From the NCBI GenBank assembly GCA_003116975.1, contig BGKB01000024.1:434001-498000 (forward strand): 64,000 nt of DNA. The letters are read 5' to 3'. Numbering within the stretch: the first letter of the stretch is position 1; each line of letters begins with the position of its first letter. The notes under the pieces were generated by a model, which did not search any database, was not told the origin of the DNA, and worked only from the letters and a program-made list of their open reading frames with translations. Position numbers and translations under genes: made by a program. Positions 48,617 through 58,274 of this stretch are shown here, one piece after another. The stretch comes from Aurantiochytrium sp. KH105. Lineage: Eukaryota; Sar; Bigyra; Thraustochytrida; Thraustochytriidae.

Positions 48617-50266
48617 ATGCGTGTGGAGGTTCCCGCGAACATTTTTGACGCCGCCCCCGTCGGTGAGCCTGCCGGCCCCTTCTTCCACGAACAAGATTAC
48701 TACGAGCACGATTTGGACACTGACGAGGACGAGGCTTGCTTCCCCATGATGCACTATGACGACAAACAGCAGCCCTACTACTCTGACGTCACGCTCTCCG
48801 GCGCCCCCAGTGCTGCTGCCCACTCTGACTTTGCTGCCGCAAACCAGTACCACCACCAGCTCTACCACCAGCAACATCTGCAACCTCAACCCCAAGCTCA
48901 CCATGCGCAACATTTGCCGCCGCACTTTGCGCACGAGCATGGCCTCTACGCCCCTCCTCCCATGCCGACGGTGGCCCCCATGCATCACCAACTGCACGAG
49001 GGAAACATGCATCATCACGACCACTACGCACGGGCTCAGGCCCAAGCTCATTCGCAGGCGCCTCCACTCCCGCAGCTGCCCTTCATCCCCACGGCTGACG
49101 CTTACCCGCCCCCTGCAGGAGCTGCCGCAGCTGCAAACCCGCCCCATCCGGGCATGGAGGCAGTCCACGATGACTACGTCGACGTGTGGGATGCCATGTC
49201 GGCCCCGACGCCGGCCATCAAAGCCAACCCGCCTCTTCCTGCCCATAACAACAATGTGTACGCGACCTCGCCCGCCAGCTCGGCCGCCTTCACACCCAAC
49301 TCGTCCTCCTCGACATACACAACTGCGGCCCCCAGCCCCAACTGTGTACCTCCTCCTCCTCTCGCATACCACCCGGACGGCGCCAAACTTCGCAAGTTTC
49401 CCGCTGACCAAGAGGTTGCTGGCCTCTTCATGAACGAGCCTTTTCACGAGGGCATGCCTGCCCACGAGGAAAAGAGTCTCCCTGCCACGCACACGGATCT
49501 CGCCGCCGCCGGTCCTCCTGCGCCCATGGCACCCAAGATGGTCACCGCCTCCCGGCACCGCGCCACCACCGCCGCTAGCAGCAGCAGCAGCAGCAGCAGC
49601 AAACCCGCCGTCGCAAAGACCGAGTCCAGGTCCAGAAAGCAAAAGGCCAATCCGAATTGGCAGCTTCCCGACATCTCGGCCAAGCGCGTCAAGGTCTCCA
49701 GCACCAAATCCTCCTCCGACCTCGAACGCTTTGCCTCAAACGGTTCGGGTGCCTCTTGCAACTCGGCCGCCAGCGGCGAGCTCAACAAAAAAATCTACTA
49801 CCGCCGTAGCTGGACGCCCGAGGAGGACGAGCGCCTTCTCCAGCTCGTCAAGGAGCACGGGGCCATGCGCTGGGCTCGCATCGCCGAGCACATGCCCAAC
49901 AAGACGGGCAACCAGTGCTCCCAGCGCTGGCACAAGGCTCTCGACCCCACCATTGTCAAGGGCAAGTGGTCCGATGCCGAGGACGACCTCCTCGTCAAGC
50001 TTGTCGAGCAGAAGGGGAAAAAATGGAAGGAAATCTCTTTTTCTATCCCCGGACGCACTGGTAAGCAGTGCCGCGATCGCTACACGGCGCGCCTCAACCC
50101 CAATCTCCGCACTGGAAAGTGGTCCCACGAGGAAGAGCAAATCGCTCTCGAGGCTCACAAGCGTCTCGGCAACCGCTGGGCAGCCATTCAAAAGCTTCTC
50201 CCGCATCGTTCCTGGTACACAATCAAGTGGAAAATCGAGAGCTTTGCAAAGCAGTCTTCGGCCTAG
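48617..50266 (+). CDS. Three-repeat (R1R2R3) MYB transcription factor
   Basis: 549 residues from the ATG at 48617. The N-terminal ~390 residues are low complexity: His/Gln/Pro/Tyr-rich, then Ala/Pro/Ser rich, with an acidic patch near residues 33-45 that could activate transcription. Three Myb repeats occupy about 393-545: RRSWTPEEDERLLQLV with WARIAEHMPNKTGNQC, then KGKWSDAEDDLLVKLV with WKEISFSIPGRTGKQCRDR, then TGKWSHEEEQIALEAH with WAAIQKLLPHRSWYTIK. The spaced Trp residues are kept in all three, and repeat 2 has the canonical GRTGKQCRDRY recognition helix. A basic KKxK-type patch near 335-365 precedes the domain. MYB3R proteins often regulate cell-cycle genes (family knowledge); the target here is unknown. 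The leader is unusually far from the upstream gene. Confidence 0.9.
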   Translation: MRVEVPANIFDAAPVGEPAGPFFHEQDYYEHDLDTDEDEACFPMMHYDDKQQPYYSDVTLSGAPSAAAHSDFAAANQYHHQLYHQQHLQPQPQAHHAQHLPPHFAHEHGLYAPPPMPTVAPMHHQLHEGNMHHHDHYARAQAQAHSQAPPLPQLPFIPTADAYPPPAGAAAAANPPHPGMEAVHDDYVDVWDAMSAPTPAIKANPPLPAHNNNVYATSPASSAAFTPNSSSSTYTTAAPSPNCVPPPPLAYHPDGAKLRKFPADQEVAGLFMNEPFHEGMPAHEEKSLPATHTDLAAAGPPAPMAPKMVTASRHRATTAASSSSSSSSKPAVAKTESRSRKQKANPNWQLPDISAKRVKVSSTKSSSDLERFASNGSGASCNSAASGELNKKIYYRRSWTPEEDERLLQLVKEHGAMRWARIAEHMPNKTGNQCSQRWHKALDPTIVKGKWSDAEDDLLVKLVEQKGKKWKEISFSIPGRTGKQCRDRYTARLNPNLRTGKWSHEEEQIALEAHKRLGNRWAAIQKLLPHRSWYTIKWKIESFAKQSSA

Positions 50267-51035
50267 TAAATCTTCTCTTGACAGACACACAGCCAGCCAG
50301 CCAGCCAGCTAACCCTGGGCCTGAGTCACGAAGATCTCGCCTCTGCTGCTGCTGCTGCTGCTTCGTCGGATCTCCCTTTTTCCCTTTGGGGTTTCTCCCT
50401 TTGTCCATGCCCTTCCCTTTCTCATTTCGTCTGCGCCCTCCTCAGCTTTCTCCCTTTTCTTTTCGAGAGACTGATGCGATCGCAATTTTTGACAACTATT
50501 CAGTCGTGCCTCGACTGTTCTCCTTTTTTCTTCTCTTTTTTTTCACTAGCTTCTGCTGGCTGGGCTGCCGCCTTTCCATGCAGTACCACTAAAATTCAAG
50601 ACATTTGTCATTCCTTTACAACATTTCATCTTTTTCGTCATCATTCATTCATGCATGCATCTCTTTCTCCCCCATCTATGTGCGAAATAGGAGCTTAAGA
50701 TCCTTTTCGACCTTTTCTCAAGAAACCACAGGCCTCACAAAGCCCTCCTCGAATTGCTGCTTTCATGCTCGACCCACACACCACCTTCGTCGCGTCTTGT
50801 TTCGCTATTTGTTAGTTATGAGGAAATATCAATTATAAGGCTCGCTCGCGCGCCAGCCCACCCAATTGTTGGGTCATCCCCAGCCAACCACAATCTCTCT
50901 TTGGACACACGCCAGCGCGCTCTTGCGCAGACTCGCGCAGAGGAGACTCGCGCAGAGGAGACTGGCGTTTTGGGAACACGAGCAGCCAACGCAAACGCTC
51001 CCAGTCCGCGAACGCGTGCGTGACTGCAGTCAGGC
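50267..51035. other. Tandem intergenic region between MYB and TRM1
   Basis: About 770 bp. It contains CAGC repeats and a GCT triplet tract (about 50343-50363) just after the MYB stop, followed by T/C-rich sequence to about 50750, consistent with a 3' region. A GCGCAGAGGAGACTC direct repeat (about 50930-50965) lies just before the TRM1 start. No gene seen. Confidence 0.4.
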
Positions 51036-53216
51036 ATGCAAAGAGCCCTTGCACAGACTCTTGCAACATCGTTCTGTCCAAGACTTGCAGCAACTTGCCC
51101 ACCTCGAGGCGCGCGTCACCTTCGAGCGCTGCATCGCCGCGACTTTGCGCGCTTTGCTAGCGGTTCCAAAGAGGAAAGGCTTTCAAAGGCAACCATGGCC
51201 GACGCAGCTCCCGGACAGGAGGCCAAGGCCACCTCCCCGGCCAAGAACAACGCTGCGCCCGCCCCTGCCGCTGATAATGCTGATGCTAGCGCCATCAAGG
51301 CCGGCAAGGTCCCGGAAGGCTACACCACGGTCACCGAAGGGGCAGCAAGCATCCTCTTCAAGCGAGATGAGGTCTTTTACAATGAAGTCCAAATCAAGAA
51401 CCGCGATCTCTCCGTGCTCGTGCTCAACGAGTTCGCCACGCAGCTCGAGCACGAAGCCAACGAACAATACTCTCGCAGATCGCAAAATCTCTCGTGGCGT
51501 AAACTCCCGCCCACGGAACAGACATGGGGGGCCGAGTTCGCGCGTGATGCCCCGGCTCTGGTCAACAACAAAGCGGCTCAGCGAGCAACCAAAGTCAAGG
51601 CCAACACTGACTCGCAAGCGGAAGCAGACACTGCAGCGACCGATGCCAAGGCCACAGAAACCAAAGACGCCGCGGAAGCCGTCAAGAACACGGCAAAGAC
51701 CGAGGACCGCGGTTCCCTGACTGGCCTTCGCATCCTCGAGGCCCTCAGTGCCTCCGGACTTCGCAGCATTCGCTACGCCAAGGAAATCTCAGATGGCGTC
51801 GGCGTGGACAAGATCATCGCAAACGACCTTGAGACGCATGCCGTCAATGCCATCCGCCTCAATCTTTCCCTCAACGGCCTCCAAGACGGCGAAGTCGTCA
51901 CGGCCAACGAGGCTGACGCGAACATGTACATGTACCACCATCGTACTGACGCAAAGTCCAGCACCGAACACACTCGCATTGAAAAGTTCATTCCCAAGGC
52001 GAGCCGTCCATTTGACGCGGCAAAGGACCCATTCGACGTCATCGACCTTGATCCCTACGGACCTCCTACGCCCTTTCTCGATGCAAGCGTGCAGAGCGTG
52101 CGCGAGGGTGGTCTCCTCTGTATCACGGCCACTGACCTGCCCACGCTCTGCGGCAAGAGCTTTGAAACGTGCTTTTCGCGTTACAAGGCACAGCCTCTGC
52201 GCAGCGGCAACTACCCACACGAAATGGCACTCCGCATCCTCCTTGCATGCATCGAAATGACTGCCAATACACATGGCAAAAACATTGTGCCTCTTCTTTC
52301 TGTCCACATGGACTTTTACATTCGCGTCTTTGTCCGCGTCTATAGCAACAAGAATGAGGTCAAACAGGCCCCCACAAAGCTTGGCCTCGTGCTCCAGTCT
52401 CGTGGATGCGACAGCTTTTACATTCAGCCTTTTGCGTCTTCTTACACGTCCAAGTCCGGCAACTCCGAGACCGTGCGGCCCGCGGCGTTCAAGGCCCCCA
52501 ATGTGTGCCCCGAGACGGGTGCCGACATGGCCATCGGTGGACCCATCTGGATCAAGCCAATGCACAATGCCGAGTTCGTCAAGAGCCTGCTCTCCCGATT
52601 CAGCAACCAATACACGCCCAAGTCCGCCTTTGACGCACGCGAGCTCGGTGGCGCCTCCCTTGTCCACCCTGTCGTCGCGAACGTGGCCGACGAACTCATC
52701 GACACACCTCTTCACTACTCTCTCCCGCACCTTTGCAGTAAGCTTCATTGCGAGGTCCCCACCACGGAAGTCTTCCACTCCGCCTTGGCCAACGCTGGGT
52801 ACAAGGTTTCCAAGACCCACTCGAGCCCTCAGCATGTCAAGACGAATGCCCCGCCCGAATTTATCTGGGATGTGCTTCGCGTCTGGGTCAAGGAGCGTAG
52901 TCCTGTGAATAGCAAGCATCTTCAAGACCCGGAATCGATTGCGTCCAAGATCCTCGCAAAAGAGCCGACGCACAAGGTCGACCTTTCCATCAATTCGGAA
53001 ATCCGCAAGCGCGGCCATCGCGATCGCGCCATCTCTCGCTACAAGGGCAACCCCAAGCCCAACTGGGGACCCAAACCCGCTGCAGCAGGATCCAAGTCTC
53101 AGCAAACCCATCGCAGGAGGAACCGTGGTGCCAACGATCAGCCCGCAGGTGACAATTCCTTCCCAACCTCCAAGCGCTCGCGGCCCAATCCCGAGCCTGA
53201 CTGGAAGTCGTTTTAA
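51036..53216 (+). CDS. TRM1: tRNA (guanine-26-N2,N2) dimethyltransferase TRM1, two in-frame starts
   Basis: 726 residues from the ATG at 51036, or 673 from the in-frame ATG at 51195 (AACCATGG, the better context). TRM1 dimethylates G26 of tRNAs using S-adenosylmethionine. Family landmarks: KRDEVFYNEVQIKNRDLSV, GLRILEALSASGLRSIRYA (motif I), NDLETHAVNAIRLNL, FDVIDLDPYGPPTPFLDAS (catalytic DPYG), then VRVYSNKNEVKQAPTKLGLVLQS, GGPIWIKPMH and the C-terminal HSSPQHVKTNAP. The extra 53 residues are Arg/Ala/Ser rich without acids until the end (MQRALAQTLATSFCPRL...), typical of a mitochondrial presequence. Yeast TRM1 is known to serve nucleus and mitochondria from alternative starts. The tail is basic (SRYKGNPKPNWGPK, HRRRNRG), with a KRSRP-type nuclear signal. 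Single exon; convergent with NOP14. Confidence 0.92.
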   Translation: MQRALAQTLATSFCPRLAATCPPRGARHLRALHRRDFARFASGSKEERLSKATMADAAPGQEAKATSPAKNNAAPAPAADNADASAIKAGKVPEGYTTVTEGAASILFKRDEVFYNEVQIKNRDLSVLVLNEFATQLEHEANEQYSRRSQNLSWRKLPPTEQTWGAEFARDAPALVNNKAAQRATKVKANTDSQAEADTAATDAKATETKDAAEAVKNTAKTEDRGSLTGLRILEALSASGLRSIRYAKEISDGVGVDKIIANDLETHAVNAIRLNLSLNGLQDGEVVTANEADANMYMYHHRTDAKSSTEHTRIEKFIPKASRPFDAAKDPFDVIDLDPYGPPTPFLDASVQSVREGGLLCITATDLPTLCGKSFETCFSRYKAQPLRSGNYPHEMALRILLACIEMTANTHGKNIVPLLSVHMDFYIRVFVRVYSNKNEVKQAPTKLGLVLQSRGCDSFYIQPFASSYTSKSGNSETVRPAAFKAPNVCPETGADMAIGGPIWIKPMHNAEFVKSLLSRFSNQYTPKSAFDARELGGASLVHPVVANVADELIDTPLHYSLPHLCSKLHCEVPTTEVFHSALANAGYKVSKTHSSPQHVKTNAPPEFIWDVLRVWVKERSPVNSKHLQDPESIASKILAKEPTHKVDLSINSEIRKRGHRDRAISRYKGNPKPNWGPKPAAAGSKSQQTHRRRNRGANDQPAGDNSFPTSKRSRPNPEPDWKSF

Positions 53217-53681
53217 TCGTCTCTGTCGCTCCGACATTTCATCTCATTCCCTTCAATCGCCTTCCCTGTGGATGCCTCGACTTTGCGTGTTTGTTTGATA
53301 CATGCAAACCGAAAGTGCCAGTATCTATCTCGCTACTTTCCAGATAACATGATTTTTTTTGCGCTCCTGATGAATGACACACGTCTTCATTGAAGTTGTA
53401 CGTGCTCTGTGGTTCCCGTGCCAAAGATGTTCGGGATCATCTCTTTGTAGGCCTACACCCACTCATTTTGTTGCCACATACACAAACCTTACACACACTC
53501 TTGAATTCATTCTTTTTCCAAGTTCCGTGGTTCTTGGCAATAACTTTCCGGTGACACTTCATCATCTTTCGGTCTTTTCCAAATAACATAGGCCTGCTCG
53601 TTTCATTCGTTTCTAACATGTAATCAAGCGTTTCTTGCATGCATCCAAGCTATCTTTTTCTTGATCTTGTTTATAGTACTT
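53217..53681. other. AT-richer convergent intergenic region
   Basis: About 465 bp between the TRM1 and NOP14 stops, T-rich and low in GC. No gene seen; it should carry both polyadenylation regions. Confidence 0.4.
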
Positions 53682-55188
53682 TTAGTTGCGTGTCTGCCGC
53701 CTCCGGCCACGCATATCAACATTGCGCGAACCACCGCCCGTGGCCCCAAACGAGCGCACCGCCTTGTTCATCTCGCCAGCTTGCGTGTTGAGCTGCTCAA
53801 AGTTGCGATGCCGTGCCGCACGCAAAGCCGAGGACTTGGCCTGCTTCTCCATTTCACGCTGCTCCGCAAGAAATTGGGCATCCTTGCGCAGCTCGCGCGC
53901 CACACCCTTGCGTTCGCGATGCGCTTGTCGCTTGAGCTTCTTGAGCTCTGCCCGATCGCGATCCGGATCGTGACCATCCTTGGTCCACTTGTAGTTCTCA
54001 TTGTAAAGGGGTCGAATCGACTGAATCGCGCGCGCCTTAACGTCCAAGAGACGCATCGGCTTGCGCGCACGTTGCACGCTCTCAATGCCACGCTGCACAA
54101 CCTGCAGGGCAGACTTGCCAGCTGACGAGCTCGCACGTGCCAGAGCGCTCTCAATGCCTTGCAAGAGAACGTCTCCGCTCGGTGAGGAGGCCCCGACGTC
54201 GCCAAGCTGGGACGCCAGAGACAAAAGTGCAACAACGATGCCTTCGCAGTCCACATGAGAAACATCGTGTGTGTCCTCTTCCATGTAACGAAGGGATTGC
54301 AGCGAGAGCGTTGCTGACTCGCACGCTGTGCGAGCTTTGCGCAGCCACGCGAGATGCTTTACGCGCACGCCCATTCGACCAGCACGCACCAGCTGCGGGC
54401 ACACCCGCTTCTTGGCCAAGCTCGCCTCTTCGTCGTCTCCAAGCTCGGCATTCGCGCGCTTAGGAACAAACGTTTGGTTCAAGAGAGCATCCACGACGAG
54501 AAAGGCCTCTGCCGGAAGACGCTCTGCGCCCTTGCAAAAGTCTACCAATACCTGAGCCGTGCATACACACGCGGCCGCGTCCCTAGGGCCTCGCACAGGG
54601 CACTGCGCCAGGTACTGGCCCAAGAGAAGCTGCGTCGGTGAGACCACCCCATGTCGAAAGTCTGTCACAGGAAAGACCGATTGAACGATACGGAAGAAGC
54701 CAAGATCGCCTGGGGATGGCCAGCACCTGCAATCACTTGCGCGAACTCCACCGCCAAAGAGAGCGAGCTCCTGCTCCAACTCGTCCTTTTCTTGTTCCAT
54801 TGCAGCGCGACCTTTTGAACCCTGTGAAATTGGGCGCGTTAAACGAAGGTGGTTCAACCACACATAGAATGCGCGACGATGTCAGTTTACTGATTTCTTC
54901 TCTTTTCAAGTGCCGACGACACCTTCGTTCCCCTCCTCTGTCCCTTCTCTTTCTTATTTCTTCTTCCTTTCCTTTCCTTTCCTTTGCGTGAGGATTTCGG
55001 CATGCTATTTGAGTGCGCTAGCTGCTAAAGAGCCTCTTCCGAAGAACAGGTTTGGTCAGCCCAATGGGACTGACCTGCAACAAGGACCTGGTAAACCGCC
55101 GTCGACCCCGAAAGATCGATCGCGTTTTCCAGCTCGTTGGCCCCTGGCAGTAGAGGAGTGAACTGCCTGGGAATTTGACTGGAGCTGG

Positions 55189-55226
<38 letters not shown>

Positions 55227-57375
55227 TTCTCCAATTTTACGCTTCCCTTCACCCAATCCGGTAGCTCATCCGGTTCTGGCTCTTGTTCCTTGTGCCAGCG
55301 TTCGCCGGATAGTAGACAATTGCACTTACCTTGTGGCCTCCGCGCTTGCGTCGAAACAAAGAGCCTCCCTTAGTCAAATGCGTGGATTCGCAACCATAGT
55401 CGCCACCGGCTGAAACACCGAAAGCAGCCGCATTTGCAAGTTGTTTACCGAGCGTCAATTGCATACGAGAAAGACGATTGCAAAAGATCTGGCCTGCAGA
55501 TTCCGGAATCTCGTGGCAAACCTCGTAAATGCCTGCCAGACAGGCATCGAGAACTTCCCTGTAGGTCTTGTTCCCTTCGATCCCGGCATCCTCGTCATCC
55601 TCTTCGCCAAAATCATTTGCCTGCGCAGCATGACGCTCAACAAGCCACACATAATGATCAATGAGAATCTCGAGAAACATCCTCATCTTGCCGCGGTTTT
55701 CGGCCAAAAGGTGGATCGAGTTAGACTTGCGAATGCGAGTCACGACCTCTGCGATCTTGGTTGCACCTTGGTACTTGTCGAGAAACTCGAGGAAATCTGC
55801 GTGCGATTCCGGCGCCGCAATCACAAAAGGGAGCTCTTCCTTGGCCTCAGCAATCAGATCAGCGCGGCGGTCAATGCTCACGCCCTTGCGTGTACGCTGC
55901 TTTGCCTTATTTTTGCTCTCTTCTTCCTTCTTTCGACGTGCCATCTCCTCCAGGAGGTGCCTCTCCAGCTCATCGTCGGCGTCTTCGTCTTCGTCGTTGT
56001 CGTCGTCGTCGTCGTCATCATCATCTTCCTCGTCGACTTCATTCTCCTCCTCGTCGTCGTCCTCGTCATCATCCTCGTCCTCCTTGGCGCCTTCGGCACC
56101 TTCACCGAAAAAGGCATCTGCTGAACCCGCATTGCCCTTCTTCTTGCGCCGCGATTTCTTGCCGCGGCCCTCATCGAGGTCGTCGTCGGCGAGAGACTCT
56201 TCGTCAGAGAATTGACCCTTCATACGGCGTTCCAAAGCTTCTTGCTGTTCCTTTAGCTTTTCAAGCTCTCGCTTTGCCTTTTCCTCTGGTTTGAGTGAGC
56301 GGTCCGAAGCTGCTGCGCGCGCCTCAAAGACAAGACCGCGAACCGTCTTGTCGAACTCATCCTCTTCGTCGTCATCGTCGTCATTGTCTCCAGCGCCGTT
56401 GCTCTTGGTTTGCTTCTTGCCTTTTTTTTCTGCTGTAGTGTCGCCCTCAGCCGCACCTTCGTGCGTCTCCCCCTCCGCAGCAGCTGCCTTTGCTTGCTTT
56501 GCCTTTTGCAGACGCGCAAGCATGTCATCCATCTCCTTTTGCTGACGCTCCTTACGAGTTGGACGCATGTGAAAGAGCCCATCTTTCATGAGACCCTTGA
56601 AAGCGTCATCGAGTCGCTCGCGTTCCTCTTCGTCTCGCTCCTTTTCCTTTTGCCGGGTAAGTTTGAACATTTTCGCCTTGGCAATAACCTCTTGCATGAC
56701 ATCCTTTTTGCTCTTGGATCGATCGTCATTATTCGATGAAGCCTTGATCTGCTCCATGAGCGCATTAGCATCGAGCTTTTCGCGAGGATCGTCGTCCTCG
56801 TCCTCGTCGAGACCCTCGGCGCGCAGCATGCGTTGGAGCTCCTCCTCCATTTCCATGTCTGCACCATCGCCCTCGGCCAACGACTGACCAAGATGCGTGA
56901 GCTGCATGCGCGCGCGCTTACGAGCCTCAGCGGCGGCGTCTGTGTCACTCAGGTCATACAGCTGGCGCTTCGACCGCAACCTCTTGAAGCGCTCCAAGAC
57001 CTTTTCCTCCTCGGTGAGACTTTCGTTTTGCTCGCCAAAGCGCCGATCCTGGAAAGAGTTCGCCTTTTGCATGTCCTTGAACTCTCCCAGAAGAGTACGC
57101 TTGCGCTTCTCGTGCGCCAGGCTGCGTGCCAGGGCCACGTTGCGCTTGGCGCCCTTGAGGTTGCGATTGAGCACATTGCGCTTTTGTCTGCGGTTGTCGC
57201 GCTCCTCAAACGGGTTGCTAAGCGCCGCGGCCTTGGCAGCCACCGCCTTGCCGGCCTTCTTGCCAAGCGCGGCCTTGCCGCTTTGTCGCATATTGTTTTT
57301 CTTGAGCTGGTTCTTGGCGTTGAAGGCGCCGCTCAGGTCCTTGCGGGCCTTGCCGCCGCGCCCTGCGCGTCCCAT
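53682..57375 (-). CDS. NOP14: NOP14 nucleolar ribosome-biogenesis factor, two exons
   Basis: Model: exon 1 57375-55330 and exon 2 54821-53682 (minus strand), 1,061 residues. NOP14 works in 40S subunit assembly and 18S rRNA processing in the nucleolus. Exon 1 has the family N-terminus (NPFEERDNRRQKRNVLNR, KRKRTLLGEFKDMQKAN, DRRFGEQNESLTEEEKVLERF), long acidic and basic tracts, then LPFVIAAPESHADFLEFL and the conserved helical core. Exon 2 resumes with FPVTDFRHGVVSPTQLLLGQYLAQC and ends with LYNENYKWTKDGHDPDRDRAELKKLKRQ, KGVARELRKDAQFL. The exon 1 frame would run into a stop shortly after a perfect donor (CACAAG|GTAAGTG), and exon 2 starts after TTTCACAG in phase 0. The start ATG lies in a CCATGGG context. 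Yeast and human proteins are about 810-860 residues, the excess here being acidic low complexity. Confidence 0.9.
54822..55329 (-). other. NOP14 intron
   Basis: 508 nt, GTAAGT donor at 55329 and TTTCACAG acceptor ending at 54822, phase 0. It contains a GA/TC dinucleotide tract at about 55195-55222. It is much longer than the ROCO introns. Confidence 0.75.
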
Positions 57376-58209
57376 GGTCGCTGCTGCCCGTGCCCTCGGC
57401 CTCTTGCCGTCGCTGGAAGAACGACTGCTGCGCCGCGACGCGACGCGGGTAAGATGCGATGCGAAGCGAAGCGATGTGCCGCCGCACCTCCGCCGCCGCC
57501 AATGGAGTCTGCTGCCTCTCTCTCGCCGCGCAAGCAAATGAAGCAAGCAAGCAAGCTAGCTTGCAAGCACGCAAAGCAAGCTCGCTCATCCACCACCCAA
57601 TCAATGGCCGCCATGGAGGGCCACCCACTTCCCGGCGCGTCCCCGCGCGCACTGGGTGCGCACCCTTCGCGCACCCGGTGTGCGCTCCGCCCCCAGCAGT
57701 TACTCACTTTGCGACCGTGACGGGCGCAAAGGCCGGGGTGGAGCCGACCGTGTGCAGGCTGCTGCGCGGGGGGGGGGCGCGCTGCAAGTGAAGTATCCGC
57801 GGCGCAAGTGGCGCAAACAGTGTATGTTCCACTTGCGCGGGGCGCAGATCTTCCTGCCTGCCTTTCGACCCGCGGGAGGAAAGAGAGCGGGCAAGCAAGC
57901 AAGCAAGCAAGCAAGCGAACACGGCGGCTGACTGCATAACTCCTACCCGGCCGCCTGCCTCGCGCCCGCCTGGCCGCCCGGTCGCCGCGACCCGCGCACG
58001 TACGTTTCGCCCTCTTGCCCTCTCGCCCGCGACGCCGCCCGCGCGCGCGCGCGCCCGCGCGTCGCGCGAAGCGCGCACGCGTAGGCCGCCGGGCTGGCCG
58101 CCTGTTGACGGCGGTTGACTGACACGTCACCTCTTCTCCCCTATCCATCGACAGGGACGATATCGAGCAGCAGCAGGAGCAGCTCGAGAGCAGCAGCAAA
58201 ACCAAGACT

Positions 58210-58245
<36 letters not shown>

Positions 58246-58274
58246 TTGTTGCGTAAACAAGGACACGAAAGAAG
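57376..58274. promoter_or_regulatory. GC-rich head-to-head intergenic region, NOP14 / TM9SF
   Basis: About 900 bp between divergent ATGs. Contains AAGC tetramers (about 57541-57560 and 57891-57916), an approximately 10-base G run (57768-57777), GCGCGC alternations near 58038-58052 and an AGC triplet tract (about 58210-58242) that lies in the leader of the TM9SF gene, only about 33 bp before its ATG. Both promoters must lie here. Confidence 0.5.

Noticed and set aside
51789-53237. 482-residue minus-strand frame opposite TRM1
   Set aside because: Shadow of the TRM1 coding strand; no domain, and TRM1 motifs are unambiguous.
53682-57546. NOP14 as two separate genes, or a gene broken by a frameshift
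   Set aside because: A perfect GTAAGT donor and CAG acceptor join both halves in phase 0 and restore family order, so an intron is the simpler explanation.
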